From an uncultured Prevotella sp. (GTDB lineage Bacteria; Bacteroidota; Bacteroidia; Bacteroidales; Bacteroidaceae), in assembly GCA_937895845.1 (NCBI GenBank), contig CALBLK010000060.1:1-53235 (forward strand): a stretch of DNA of 53,235 nucleotides, in the 5' to 3' direction. The notes below the pieces were generated by a model that saw only the letters and a list, made by a program, of their open reading frames with translations, was not told the origin of the DNA and did not search any database. Below are positions 45,269 to 53,235 of the stretch, one piece after another (position 1 is the first letter of the stretch; each line of letters starts with the position of its first letter). A program made the translations under genes and the position numbers.

Positions 45269-47751
45269 AAGATATGAAATACAGTATTTCAACTTATGCC
45301 ATGCGCTTTTGGAAATGGTATAAGTCACTCTACCAGGGGCGCCCTTGGTACATGAAGACCCTGGCGGGTGTGTTGTCACTCATCGTGGCTTTCCTGCTTT
45401 ACTTGGTGGCTGTCGACATCAACTTCCTGTGGCTGTTTGGCAAGTCGCCCGGACTGAGTGCCATCAAGAATCCCATGACCAACCAGGCATCCGAGATTTA
45501 CAGTGCCGACGGGGTGATGATTGGCAAGTTCTTCAATGAGAACCGCACCCCAGTGAAGTACGAGGAGGTGAACCCGGTCTTCTGGAAGGCGCTGGTTGAC
45601 ACCGAGGACGAGCGTTTCTACCACCATTTTGGTATTGACATCCAGGGTGTCTTTGCTGCCATGAAAGACTATGCCGTCCGCCATGACGCCCGCGGCGCCT
45701 CGACCATTACCCAGCAGCTGGCAAAAAACATGTTCCGCGTGCGCACGCAGTACTCCACCGGCCTCTTGGGCTATATCCCCGGCTTGAAGATTCTTATCAT
45801 GAAGAGCAAGGAGTGGATCACAGCGGTGAAGATTGAGATGCTCTTTGACAAGAAAGACATTCTCACCATGTATGCCAACACCGTTGACTTTGGCTCCAAC
45901 GCCTTTGGCATCAAGACAGCCTGCAAGACCTACTTCGGCACAACGCCCGGGGAGATGACCACCGACCAGGCCGCCATCCTCGTAGGCATGCTGAAGGCCA
46001 CCACCTACTACAACCCGAAGATAAACCCCGAGAACAGCCTGCGCCGCCGCAACGTTGTGCTTAACAACATGGTTGGCAAGGGCGACCTCTCCAAGGCCAG
46101 CTACGACAGTCTCAGGTCGCTGCCCATCAAGCTTGACTACAGTGTTGAGAGCAACTACGACGGACAGGCCAACTACTTCCGTGAGGCGGTCGCCAGCGAA
46201 CTCCGTGACTGGTGCAAGGACAATGGCTACGACCTCTACACCAGCGGCTTGAAAATTTACACGACGATTGACACCAAGATGCAGAAATACGCCGAGGAGG
46301 CCGCACGGAAACAGATGATGGTTGTCCAGCGCAATTTCCGCAACCACTGGGGCAAGACCAACCCCTGGCAGGACGAGCGCCACCAGGAGATACCCGGCTT
46401 CATCGAGGGCATCGTCAAGAAGCTGCCACTTTACAGGCAGTTGGAGCTGCGCTATCCCGACCATCCCGACTCCATCGCCTATTGGCTCAACAAGCCCCAC
46501 ACCGTAAAGCTTTTCGACTATAAGGAGGGCACTGTCGAGAAGGAGATGAGCACCATGGACTCCGTCCGCTACATGGTGCGCTTCATGCACTGTGGCTTCG
46601 TTGCCATGGAGCCGCAGACAGGCCATGTCAAGGCTTGGGTCGGCGACATAGACTTCAACTCGTGGAAGTATGACAAGGTGACGGCCATGCGCCAGCCCGG
46701 CTCCACCTTCAAGCTCTTTGTCTACACCGAGGCCATGAACCAGGGCCTCACCCCCTGCGACCGCCGGCGCGACGAATATGTCAGCATGCGCGTGTTCGAC
46801 AGCAAGCAGGGCAAGGAGGTCACATGGGCGCCCACAAACGCCAACGGCAATTTCTCGGGCGACACGATTCCCCTGAAGGCGGCCTTTGCCCAGAGTATCA
46901 ACTCCGTGGCTGTGAAACTGGGCCAGGAGATGGGCATCAGCCGCGTGGCGGCAACCGCGCACGACATGGGCATCAAGAGCAAACTTGACGAAACCCCGTC
47001 ACTGGCTCTGGGGTCAAGCGACGTGAGCCTGCTCGAACTGGTCAACGCCTATGCCACGGTGGCCGACAACGGGCGTGTCCACGACCCTGTACTGGTCACG
47101 CGCATCCTTGACCGCGATGGCAATGAAATCTATGTGGCACCCGACGAGGCCAGGCAGGCCATCCCCCTGCGCAGCGCGTTCCTGATGCAGCAGATGCTGA
47201 TGGGGGGGCTGCGTGAGCCCGGGGCCACCAGCATGAGCCTCAACGGCTATGTCGGCACGTTCCGCGACACCGACTTTGGCGGCAAGACCGGCACGTCTAA
47301 CAACCATTCCGACGCCTGGTTTGTCGGTGTCAGCCCCAACCTCGTGGCCGGCGCCTGGGTTGGCGGCGAGTACCGCTGCATCCACTTCCGCACGGGCGCC
47401 CTCGGCCAGGGCAGCCGCACGGCCCTGCCCATCTGCGGCCTGTTCTTCAAGTCTGTTCTTGCCGACCCGTCCCTGTCGCGCTATCACGGCAAGTTCCCCA
47501 CCTCCTGCGAGGGCGTTGACCGCGCTGCGCTCAACTGCTCAAGCTATTTCCGCCAGCGCCGCGACACCGACAGCGTGCGTACAGACTCGCTTCAGGCCGT
47601 TGACAATGAGGAAAGGGAGGCTGACGGGCAGGAGGTGCCGGAGCCGTCGGAACACAGCGTGGAGGGCGGCGAAAGTCAGGCCCCCGGCCACCACAAGGGC
47701 GAAGCCACGGAAAAGAAGAAGCATGGAACCTATGAGGATGTCTATCTATAA
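45247..47751 (+). CDS. Class A penicillin-binding protein (PBP1A-like)
   Basis: 834 aa (824 if it starts at the second Met, 45277). One membrane segment near residues 38-58. GT51 glycosyltransferase: EDERFYHHFGIDIQG and GASTITQQLAKNMF. Transpeptidase: SXXK in RQPGSTFKLF, SXN in AQSINS, and GGKTGTSNN. A charged, low-complexity Glu/His/Lys-rich tail of about 60 residues follows. It polymerises and crosslinks peptidoglycan in the periplasm. Confidence 0.93.
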   Translation: MSILKPVEDMKYSISTYAMRFWKWYKSLYQGRPWYMKTLAGVLSLIVAFLLYLVAVDINFLWLFGKSPGLSAIKNPMTNQASEIYSADGVMIGKFFNENRTPVKYEEVNPVFWKALVDTEDERFYHHFGIDIQGVFAAMKDYAVRHDARGASTITQQLAKNMFRVRTQYSTGLLGYIPGLKILIMKSKEWITAVKIEMLFDKKDILTMYANTVDFGSNAFGIKTACKTYFGTTPGEMTTDQAAILVGMLKATTYYNPKINPENSLRRRNVVLNNMVGKGDLSKASYDSLRSLPIKLDYSVESNYDGQANYFREAVASELRDWCKDNGYDLYTSGLKIYTTIDTKMQKYAEEAARKQMMVVQRNFRNHWGKTNPWQDERHQEIPGFIEGIVKKLPLYRQLELRYPDHPDSIAYWLNKPHTVKLFDYKEGTVEKEMSTMDSVRYMVRFMHCGFVAMEPQTGHVKAWVGDIDFNSWKYDKVTAMRQPGSTFKLFVYTEAMNQGLTPCDRRRDEYVSMRVFDSKQGKEVTWAPTNANGNFSGDTIPLKAAFAQSINSVAVKLGQEMGISRVAATAHDMGIKSKLDETPSLALGSSDVSLLELVNAYATVADNGRVHDPVLVTRILDRDGNEIYVAPDEARQAIPLRSAFLMQQMLMGGLREPGATSMSLNGYVGTFRDTDFGGKTGTSNNHSDAWFVGVSPNLVAGAWVGGEYRCIHFRTGALGQGSRTALPICGLFFKSVLADPSLSRYHGKFPTSCEGVDRAALNCSSYFRQRRDTDSVRTDSLQAVDNEEREADGQEVPEPSEHSVEGGESQAPGHHKGEATEKKKHGTYEDVYL

Positions 47752-47767
47752 TTATTGACGCTCAATC

Positions 47768-50290
47768 ATGAAATTGTCAGAACTGAAAACAGGTGAGCGC
47801 GGTGTCATCGTCAAGGTCTTGGGCCATGGCGGTTTCCGAAAGCGCATTGTCGAGATGGGATTTATCAAGGGCAAGGTCATCAAAGTGTTGCTCAACGCCC
47901 CGCTCCGCGACCCGGTGAAATACCAGCTGATGGGCTACGAGGTGTCGCTCCGCCATGACGAGGCCGAGATGATCGAGGTTATTTCCATGGAGGAGGCCGA
48001 GCGGATAGAGGCCAGTGAGCAGGCGCAGCAAGCCAAGGGCGGCGGCTCCCGGAAGATTGGGCTGGAGGAAAGCGGCCCCGCTGCCAAGGACAGCGAGCCC
48101 ATCACCGACCAGCAGCTGCGCGCCATAGCCATGGACCGCCGCCGCACCATCAACGTGGCCCTTGTGGGCAACCCGAACTGCGGAAAGACGTCGCTCTTCA
48201 ACTTTGCCTCGGGCGCCCACGAGAGGGTGGGCAACTACTCGGGCGTGACGGTCGACGCCAAGGACGGCTATGCTGACTTCGAGGGCTACCGCTTCCATCT
48301 TGTCGACCTCCCCGGCACCTACTCGCTTTCGGCCTACAGTCCCGAAGAGCTTTATGTCCGCAAGCAAATCATTGACAACACCCCCGACGTGGTCATCAAC
48401 GTGCTTGATGCCAGCAACATCGAGCGCAACCTCTACCTCACCACCCAGCTGGTCGACATGAACCTGCGCATGGTGTGCGCGCTCAATATGTATGACGAGA
48501 TGGAGGCGCGCGGTGACAAACTTGACTACCACAAGCTGGGGCTGCTGCTCGGTGTCCCCATGGTTCCCACGGTGTTCAAGACCGGCAAGGGTGTCGACCT
48601 GCTGTTCCACATCATCATCAACCTCTACGAGGGTGGCGACTTCATCGACAGCAAGGGAAACATCAACCCCGAGGTGGCTGCCGACCTGCAAAACTGGCAC
48701 AGCCACTACGAAAGGCAGCATGGCGGCGACCACGGCGAGGACTTCGCCCATGGCTCGCGCCCCCACAACAGCGTGTGCCGCCATGTCCATCTGAACCATG
48801 GCCCCTCGCTCGAGCGAGGTTTCGCGGCCATCAAGGCAGAACTGCAGAAGGACGAACAGCTCCGCCACAAATACTCCACCCGCTATCTTGCCATCAAACT
48901 GCTGGAGATGGACGGCGAGGCGGAAAAGGTGGTGGCGTCACTGCCCAACGGACAGAAGATAATCGACGTGAGAGACCAAGAGGCCCGGCGCATCAAGGAG
49001 GAGACCGGCGAAGACTCCGAGACGGCAATCATGGATGCCAAGTACGGCTTGATTCACGGCGCGCTCCAGGAGGCAGGCTATGTGCAGGGACAGAAGGACA
49101 GCGCCTACCAGATGACCCATTTCATCGATGCCATCATCACCAACCGCTATGCGGGCTTCCCCCTTTTCTTCTTGATTCTGTTTGCCATGTTCCAGTGCAC
49201 CTTTGCCATCGGCCAGTACCCCATGGACTGGATCGAGGCCGGTGTTGACTGTCTGGGCGGATGGCTTTCAGCCGCAATGGCCGACGGCCCGCTCAAGGAC
49301 ATGCTCATCGATGGCATCCTCGGCGGTGTGGGCGCTGTCATTGTCTTCCTCCCCCAGATACTCATCCTCTACGCCTTCATCTCCTTTATGGAAGACTCGG
49401 GCTACATGGCCCGCGCCGCCTTCATCATGGACAAGGTCATGCACAAGATGGGGCTCCACGGCAAGTCGTTCATCCCGCTGATTATGGGCTTCGGCTGCAA
49501 CGTTCCCGCTGTCATGGCCACGCGCACCATCGAGAGCCGCCGCTCGCGCCTCATCACGATGCTCATCCTCCCGATGATGAGCTGTTCGGCGCGGCTGCCC
49601 ATCTACATCACCATCACCGGCATATTCTTTGCCCCGCGCTATCAGAGCCTTGTCATGATTGGCCTCTATGTGCTGGGCATCATCATGGCCGTCATTATGA
49701 GCAATGTGTTCAGCCGGTGGGTTATCAGGGGCGACGACACGCCCTTTGTCATGGAGCTGCCCCCCTACCGTTTCCCCACGGGCAAGGCCATCATGCGTCA
49801 CACGTGGGAAAAGGGCAAGCAGTACCTGCGCAAGATGGGCGGTGTCATCCTGGTGGCCAGCATCATCGTGTGGGCCTTGGGCTATTTCCCCCACGACGGC
49901 TCCCTGAGCGCCTCTGCCCAGCAGGAGCAGAGCTACCTGGGGCATATCGGACGGGCCGTCGAACCGCTGTTCGCCCCGCAGGGCTTCAACTGGAAGCTCG
50001 ACGTGGCCCTGCTGTCGGGTGTCGGGGCCAAGGAGATTGTCGCCTCGACCATCGGCGTGCTTTACGACAACAACGTGCCAATGATGGTGCACGACGGCAT
50101 CACCCCCTGTGTGGCCCTGAGCTTCCTGGTGTTTGTCCTGCTCTATTTCCCGTGCGTTGCCACTATCGCCGCCATCAAGGAGGAGAGCGGCTCCTGGAGC
50201 TGGGCCCTGTTCGCCGCCGCCTACACCACTGTACTGGCCTGGGTGGTCTCCGCCCTTGTCTACCAGGTGGGCAGCGCGCTCACGCAGTAA
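47768..50290 (+). CDS. feoB: FeoA-FeoB fusion ferrous iron transporter
   Basis: 840 aa. A FeoA SH3-like domain (residues 1-75) and linker precede the G domain: GNPNCGKTSLFN at about 131, DLPGTYSLSAYS, and NMYDEMEARGD as the G4-type motif. A His-rich stretch of about 40 residues (about 308-348) sits before the membrane core. The core starts near residue 460 with GFGCNVPAVMATRTIESRRSR and the later SGVGAKEIVAS. It imports Fe2+ across the inner membrane. FeoA-FeoB fusions are known in Bacteroidetes. Confidence 0.94.
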   Translation: MKLSELKTGERGVIVKVLGHGGFRKRIVEMGFIKGKVIKVLLNAPLRDPVKYQLMGYEVSLRHDEAEMIEVISMEEAERIEASEQAQQAKGGGSRKIGLEESGPAAKDSEPITDQQLRAIAMDRRRTINVALVGNPNCGKTSLFNFASGAHERVGNYSGVTVDAKDGYADFEGYRFHLVDLPGTYSLSAYSPEELYVRKQIIDNTPDVVINVLDASNIERNLYLTTQLVDMNLRMVCALNMYDEMEARGDKLDYHKLGLLLGVPMVPTVFKTGKGVDLLFHIIINLYEGGDFIDSKGNINPEVAADLQNWHSHYERQHGGDHGEDFAHGSRPHNSVCRHVHLNHGPSLERGFAAIKAELQKDEQLRHKYSTRYLAIKLLEMDGEAEKVVASLPNGQKIIDVRDQEARRIKEETGEDSETAIMDAKYGLIHGALQEAGYVQGQKDSAYQMTHFIDAIITNRYAGFPLFFLILFAMFQCTFAIGQYPMDWIEAGVDCLGGWLSAAMADGPLKDMLIDGILGGVGAVIVFLPQILILYAFISFMEDSGYMARAAFIMDKVMHKMGLHGKSFIPLIMGFGCNVPAVMATRTIESRRSRLITMLILPMMSCSARLPIYITITGIFFAPRYQSLVMIGLYVLGIIMAVIMSNVFSRWVIRGDDTPFVMELPPYRFPTGKAIMRHTWEKGKQYLRKMGGVILVASIIVWALGYFPHDGSLSASAQQEQSYLGHIGRAVEPLFAPQGFNWKLDVALLSGVGAKEIVASTIGVLYDNNVPMMVHDGITPCVALSFLVFVLLYFPCVATIAAIKEESGSWSWALFAAAYTTVLAWVVSALVYQVGSALTQ

Positions 50291-50339
50291 CCAAGCAACG
50301 AAATACTTCATTAACAAACCAAATCATCTACTGAAAGCA

Positions 50340-51458
50340 ATGAGAATCTTGACGACCCTTTGCGCGGCAGCGCTGCTGGCGCTGCCTTGCAAGGCCCAGG
50401 CCGAGCAGCCGTTCACCGCGGTGCTCAAGGCGGCCCGCAGTGTGAACAACTATTTCATGGCCAAGTATGCCGACCCCACGGTCCCCACCAATGTCAGGCG
50501 CATCCGTCCCAGCAGCCTCTGGACAAGGGCTGTCTACTACGAGGGGCTGATGGCGCTTTACAGGATAGACCCGTCATCGGCCTACCTTGACTACACCGAC
50601 CGCTGGGCGCGCTTCCACAAGTGGACACCGCGCAACGGCGTGTCCACCTGCGACGCCGACGACCAGTGCTGCTCGCAGACCTACCTCGAGCGTTTCGAGA
50701 TGACAGGCGACTCGGCCATGCTCTTCCCCACGCGCGAGAACCTGCAAAGGCAGATGCAGACCAAGATTGGCTGGTGGACCTGGATTGACGCCATCCAGAT
50801 GGCCATGCCGGTCTATGCGCAGATGTACCGCATCACGGGCGACCGCGCCTACCTTGACCACATGATGAAGATGTACCGCTGGAGCCGCAACGAGTGTGGC
50901 GGCGGACTGTTCAACACCAAGGACGGACTGTGGTGGCGTGACGCCGACTATGTGCCGCCCTATAAGGAGAAGGATGGCAAGGACTGCTACTGGTCGCGCG
51001 GCAACGGCTGGGTGCTGGCGGCCTATGTCCGCGTGATGAACCAGCTGTCGCCCAAGGACAAGGTGTACAAGGAGCTGAAAAAGGACTTCCTGCTCATGTG
51101 CAAGGGCCTGGCCAAGTGCCAGCGTGAGGATGGCTTCTGGAACGTCAGCCTTGTCTCGCCCGTCACCTACGGCGGCAAGGAGACCACGGGCACGGCCCTG
51201 TTCCTCTATGGCATCAGCTGGGGGCTGCAGCGCGGCTACCTCAAGGCCAAGACTTTCCGCCCCATCGCCGACAGGGCCTGGGCGGCCATCAGCCGCGACG
51301 CCATCCACAAGGACGGCTTCCTGGGCTATGTCCAGGGAACGGGCAAGGACCCCTCGGCGGGGCAGCCCGTCACCTACGACAAGATTCCCGACTTCGAGGA
51401 TTTCGGCGTGGGCTGCTTCCTGTTGGGTGCCACTGAATACTACAAGCTGCTTCGCTGA
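50340..51458 (+). CDS. GH105-like unsaturated glucuronyl/galacturonyl hydrolase, secreted
   Basis: 372 aa from the ATG at 50340, with a signal peptide (MRILTTLCAAALLALPCKAQA). The alpha/alpha-barrel motifs WWTWIDAIQMAMPVYAQMYR, DCYWSRGNGWVLAAYVRV and QREDGFWNVSL match GH105/GH88 enzymes, which release unsaturated uronic acid from polysaccharide-lyase products such as rhamnogalacturonan. No SusC/SusD genes are adjacent. It follows feoB by 49 bp and ends at a strong terminator. Confidence 0.88.
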   Translation: MRILTTLCAAALLALPCKAQAEQPFTAVLKAARSVNNYFMAKYADPTVPTNVRRIRPSSLWTRAVYYEGLMALYRIDPSSAYLDYTDRWARFHKWTPRNGVSTCDADDQCCSQTYLERFEMTGDSAMLFPTRENLQRQMQTKIGWWTWIDAIQMAMPVYAQMYRITGDRAYLDHMMKMYRWSRNECGGGLFNTKDGLWWRDADYVPPYKEKDGKDCYWSRGNGWVLAAYVRVMNQLSPKDKVYKELKKDFLLMCKGLAKCQREDGFWNVSLVSPVTYGGKETTGTALFLYGISWGLQRGYLKAKTFRPIADRAWAAISRDAIHKDGFLGYVQGTGKDPSAGQPVTYDKIPDFEDFGVGCFLLGATEYYKLLR

Positions 51459-51509
51459 TACGCGGTGAGCCGTCCGTGTACCGACTGGCTCGCCGGCACA
51501 ATATCTTGG

Positions 51510-51553
51510 GCGGGGGCGCGCTCCATATTGGAGCGCGCCCCCGCTTTTTCTTA
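51510..51553 (+). terminator. Strong intrinsic terminator after the GH105-like gene
   Basis: A 16-bp GC-rich perfect stem (51510-51525 with 51529-51544) around the 3-nt loop TAT, followed by TTTTTCTTATTTT. Confidence 0.93.
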
Positions 51554-51592
51554 TTTTCCGAAAGAAAATGGCGGGTGTTGCAAATAAACCAT

Positions 51593-51600
51593 TAACTTTG
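51593..51600 (+). promoter_or_regulatory. -7 box of the thioredoxin gene
   Basis: TAACTTTG (51593-51600), 53 bp before the ATG, just after the preceding terminator. No -33 box stands out. Confidence 0.55.
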
Positions 51601-51653
51601 CAGGCGGATATTGCAGAATTGCAAGCTATATGTTGAACAAAAAGGAGAACAAG

Positions 51654-52163
51654 ATGAAAAGATTGATTTTGGCCATTGCGGCCGTTGCCATGACGCTGAC
51701 CGGCTGCTCGCAAAACAGCAAGCCGGTGGACGGCGCAAAGGGCGATGCCGCCAAGCGGGCAGGAGCGGCGGCAGCAGCCACCGCCAAGGCCGCGCCCGGC
51801 GAGGGAAAGGTGACCGGTCTCACCGCAGCCGAGTTCAAGCGCAAGGTGACTGACTATCAGAACAGCGCGCAGGAATGGGTGTTCAACGGCACGCGCCCCG
51901 CCGTTGTCGACTTCTATGCCACATGGTGCGGGCCATGCAAGATGACCGCCCCCATCCTGGACCGGCTGGCACGCGACTATGCCGGGAAGATTGACTTTTA
52001 CAAGGTGGACATTGACAAGGAACCGGAGCTTGCCAGCGCCTTTGGCATACAGAGCATCCCCACCTTCCTGTTCATCCCTGTAAAGGGCAAGCCCACTGTG
52101 CAGATGGGGGCCATGCAGAAGGCTGACTTTGAGCGCATCATCAAGTCTGTGCTGGTGAAATGA
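51654..52163 (+). CDS. Thioredoxin-domain lipoprotein
   Basis: 169 aa from the ATG at 51654, preceded by AAGGAG. The lipoprotein signal ends LTGC (Cys lipidation site about residue 16). An Ala/Lys-rich linker follows, then a thioredoxin fold: VVDFYATWCGPCKM with the redox CGPC, KVDIDKEPELA, and the cis-Pro in IQSIPTFLF. It is probably a periplasmic or membrane-anchored thiol oxidoreductase. Confidence 0.92.
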   Translation: MKRLILAIAAVAMTLTGCSQNSKPVDGAKGDAAKRAGAAAAATAKAAPGEGKVTGLTAAEFKRKVTDYQNSAQEWVFNGTRPAVVDFYATWCGPCKMTAPILDRLARDYAGKIDFYKVDIDKEPELASAFGIQSIPTFLFIPVKGKPTVQMGAMQKADFERIIKSVLVK

Positions 52164-52274
52164 GCCGGGTGCCTGTCTGGGTGAAGCACCCTTGCCGGGC
52201 GTTAATAATCATTAAGTGACTGGGGGTTGTGTGATATTTTATTAACGGTCATCATCCAGTCTCCCTTTTTTTGC

Positions 52275-52282
52275 TATTTTTG
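52275..52282 (+). promoter_or_regulatory. -7 box of the DUF1573 gene
   Basis: TATTTTTG (52275-52282), 28 bp before the ATG at 52311. The -33 box is weak. Confidence 0.55.
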
Positions 52283-52310
52283 CACGCAACTTAATTTAAA
52301 AGCGAAAATC

Positions 52311-52712
52311 ATGAAGAGAATCGTATTGCTATCGCTGGTGCTCCTTTGCTGCATTCTTTCGGCATCTGCCCAGACTGCGGCCAATGGGGCTGTCATCAAG
52401 TTTGACAAGACCACCCACGATTTCGGGAAGTTCTCGGAGGCAGCACCCAAGGTGACCTGCACCTTCACCTATACCAATGTTGGCAACAAGCCCCTGATTG
52501 TCAACCAGGCCGTGGCCAGTTGCGGCTGCACTGTGCCCGAATACACCAAGCAGCCGGTGCAGCCCGGGCAGAAGGGACAGATCAAGGTGACCTACAACGG
52601 TGCCGGAAAGTTCCCGGGACATTTCAAGAAGTCCATCACCGTGCGCACCAATGCCACGGTAGAGATGACGCGTCTCTACGTGGAGGGCGACATGGAAGAG
52701 GCTAAAAAATAG
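52311..52712 (+). CDS. DUF1573 secreted protein
   Basis: 133 aa with a signal peptide (MKRIVLLSLVLLCCILSASAQ). The DUF1573 pattern follows: FDKTTHDFGKF, TCTFTYTNVGNKPLIV, then VASCGCTVPEYTKQPVQPG with the conserved SCGCT. It is an Ig-like beta fold common in Bacteroidetes; function unknown. The ATG at 52311 is chosen because the longer frame crosses the promoter. Confidence 0.9.
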   Translation: MKRIVLLSLVLLCCILSASAQTAANGAVIKFDKTTHDFGKFSEAAPKVTCTFTYTNVGNKPLIVNQAVASCGCTVPEYTKQPVQPGQKGQIKVTYNGAGKFPGHFKKSITVRTNATVEMTRLYVEGDMEEAKK

Positions 52713-52735
52713 GCGGAAATCCCGTCACTGCCTAA

Positions 52736-52774
52736 GGGGTGTGCCCACAGCTTTCTGTGGGCACACCCCTTTTT
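52736..52774 (+). terminator. Intrinsic terminator after the DUF1573 gene
   Basis: GGGGTGTGCCCACAG (52736-52750) and its exact complement (52755-52769) form a 15-bp stem with a 4-nt loop, then five Ts. Confidence 0.95.
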
Positions 52775-53073
52775 CGCGCCCTCTGCCCGGGACACTGTTT
52801 GGCCGTTTTCGAGGCGAAGGCCGTGACCTTCCGATGAAATGGGCGGTTTTGCAGTCTGGCATGGCCCGTTTCGCATGGCGAAACGGCACGAATGACGCTG
52901 TTGAACGCACCGTTTCGCATGGTGAAACGGACAGAACGGCGAGCCGGAAGCGGCCATCCGGCGGCGGTGTCTCCTTCCTGCGGGGTGTCTCTTTCCTACC
53001 AAAGAGACAGTAGCATTGCATGAATGAAACACCTATACAGGGCAATGTGACAGCCTGTTTCGGCAAAATTAGC
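52775..53073. repeat. GC-rich intergenic sequence with short palindromic repeats
   Basis: Contains recurring GTTTCGCATGG(C/T)GAAACGG palindromes (near 52868-52886 and 52911-52930) and CTGTTTGGCC words shared with 2424-2620. It also carries two direct TGTCTC(T/C)TTCCT words near 52968-52997. It is open in several frames but shows no protein character. Confidence 0.5.
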
Positions 53074-53081
53074 TAACTTTG
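53074..53081 (+). promoter_or_regulatory. -7 box reading out of the window
   Basis: TAACTTTG (53074-53081) followed by at least 150 bp of leader without a start codon choice visible here. It presumably drives a gene beyond 53235. Confidence 0.5.
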
Positions 53082-53235
53082 CAACGTAATTTTCGTGTTG
53101 TGACAGCAAAAGACTGCAGCACCGTTTGTGTTGTGCCAGCAGGACAGCACGGGTTGTGGCATGACCTGTCTGGGTTAAAGAAAGCGGGAAACGTAATCAC
53201 CAACATCAAGTAAAACATATCAAGCATTATCATTA

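Noticed and set aside
45376..46962. Long antisense ORF (528 codons) inside the penicillin-binding protein gene
   Set aside because: An open antisense frame is expected from strong G/C third-position bias; the sense protein has all catalytic motifs. The same applies to long antisense ORFs in lpxC-fabZ, prfC and feoB.
52676..53066. Several overlapping ORFs on both strands with FRHAKR-like or HAKR-like peptides
   Set aside because: They arise from short palindromic repeats read in many frames after a terminator; none has a consistent start or family.

Overview
The window is a stretch of chromosome from a member of the Bacteroidota, most likely order Bacteroidales. Three things support this. Promoters match the Bacteroidetes consensus (TAnnTTTG at -7, often with TTTG about 20 nt upstream). 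The gene set is typical of the group: trpBEGDCFA order, a LpxC-FabZ fusion, a FeoA-FeoB fusion, and DUF4924-rfbD-prfC synteny. Shine-Dalgarno sequences are sparse. The core DNA is GC-rich; the genus cannot be settled from the sequence.

Layout. 1-2060: a tandem promoter-bearing repeat, then an operon of a DUF2520 Rossmann protein, a KdsC-like phosphatase and Maf. About 2300-10860: an AT-rich defence island with two restriction-modification (RM) systems. The first is HpaII-like: a C-protein-like HTH regulator, an m5C methyltransferase, an unassigned 199-aa protein and a HpaII-family endonuclease. It is bracketed by a 1.02-kb direct repeat made of the 3' half of an HNH nuclease gene plus about 380 bp of non-coding DNA. 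The second lies on the minus strand: two tandem paralogous m5C methyltransferases followed by an HNH nuclease gene that is frameshifted at a C7 tract. 10968-17854: the complete trp operon on the minus strand, led by a 17-codon leader peptide with three consecutive Trp codons and a transcription attenuator.

18045-18170: a promoter-structure-terminator unit that looks like a small RNA. 18267-28979: ROK kinase, MATE and LysE transporters, DUF4924, rfbD, prfC, a TsaC-like protein, ClC channel/transporter, fmt, a 42-codon small ORF and rpe. 28980-31832: an ECF sigma factor and, divergently, a GHMP-kinase/nucleotidyltransferase fusion. 31913-41052: YitT, then a long plus-strand housekeeping run (phoH, purC, menaquinone methyltransferase, aroE, purM-like, prfA, a 47-codon small ORF, pyrF, HD hydrolase). 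41063-50290: lipid A genes (lpxD, lpxC-fabZ, lpxA), miaA, a class A penicillin-binding protein and feoAB. 50340-52712: a GH105-like hydrolase, a thioredoxin lipoprotein and a DUF1573 protein. The last 500 bp are non-coding: a strong terminator, repeat-rich GC sequence and a promoter reading out of the window.

Points most worth attention: the repeat-flanked, potentially excisable HpaII-like island; the homopolymer frameshift in the HNH nuclease; the unassigned protein between the HpaII-like methylase and endonuclease; two promoter-terminator units without a protein; and two conserved-looking small ORFs. No tRNA, rRNA, CRISPR array or transposase was recognised.
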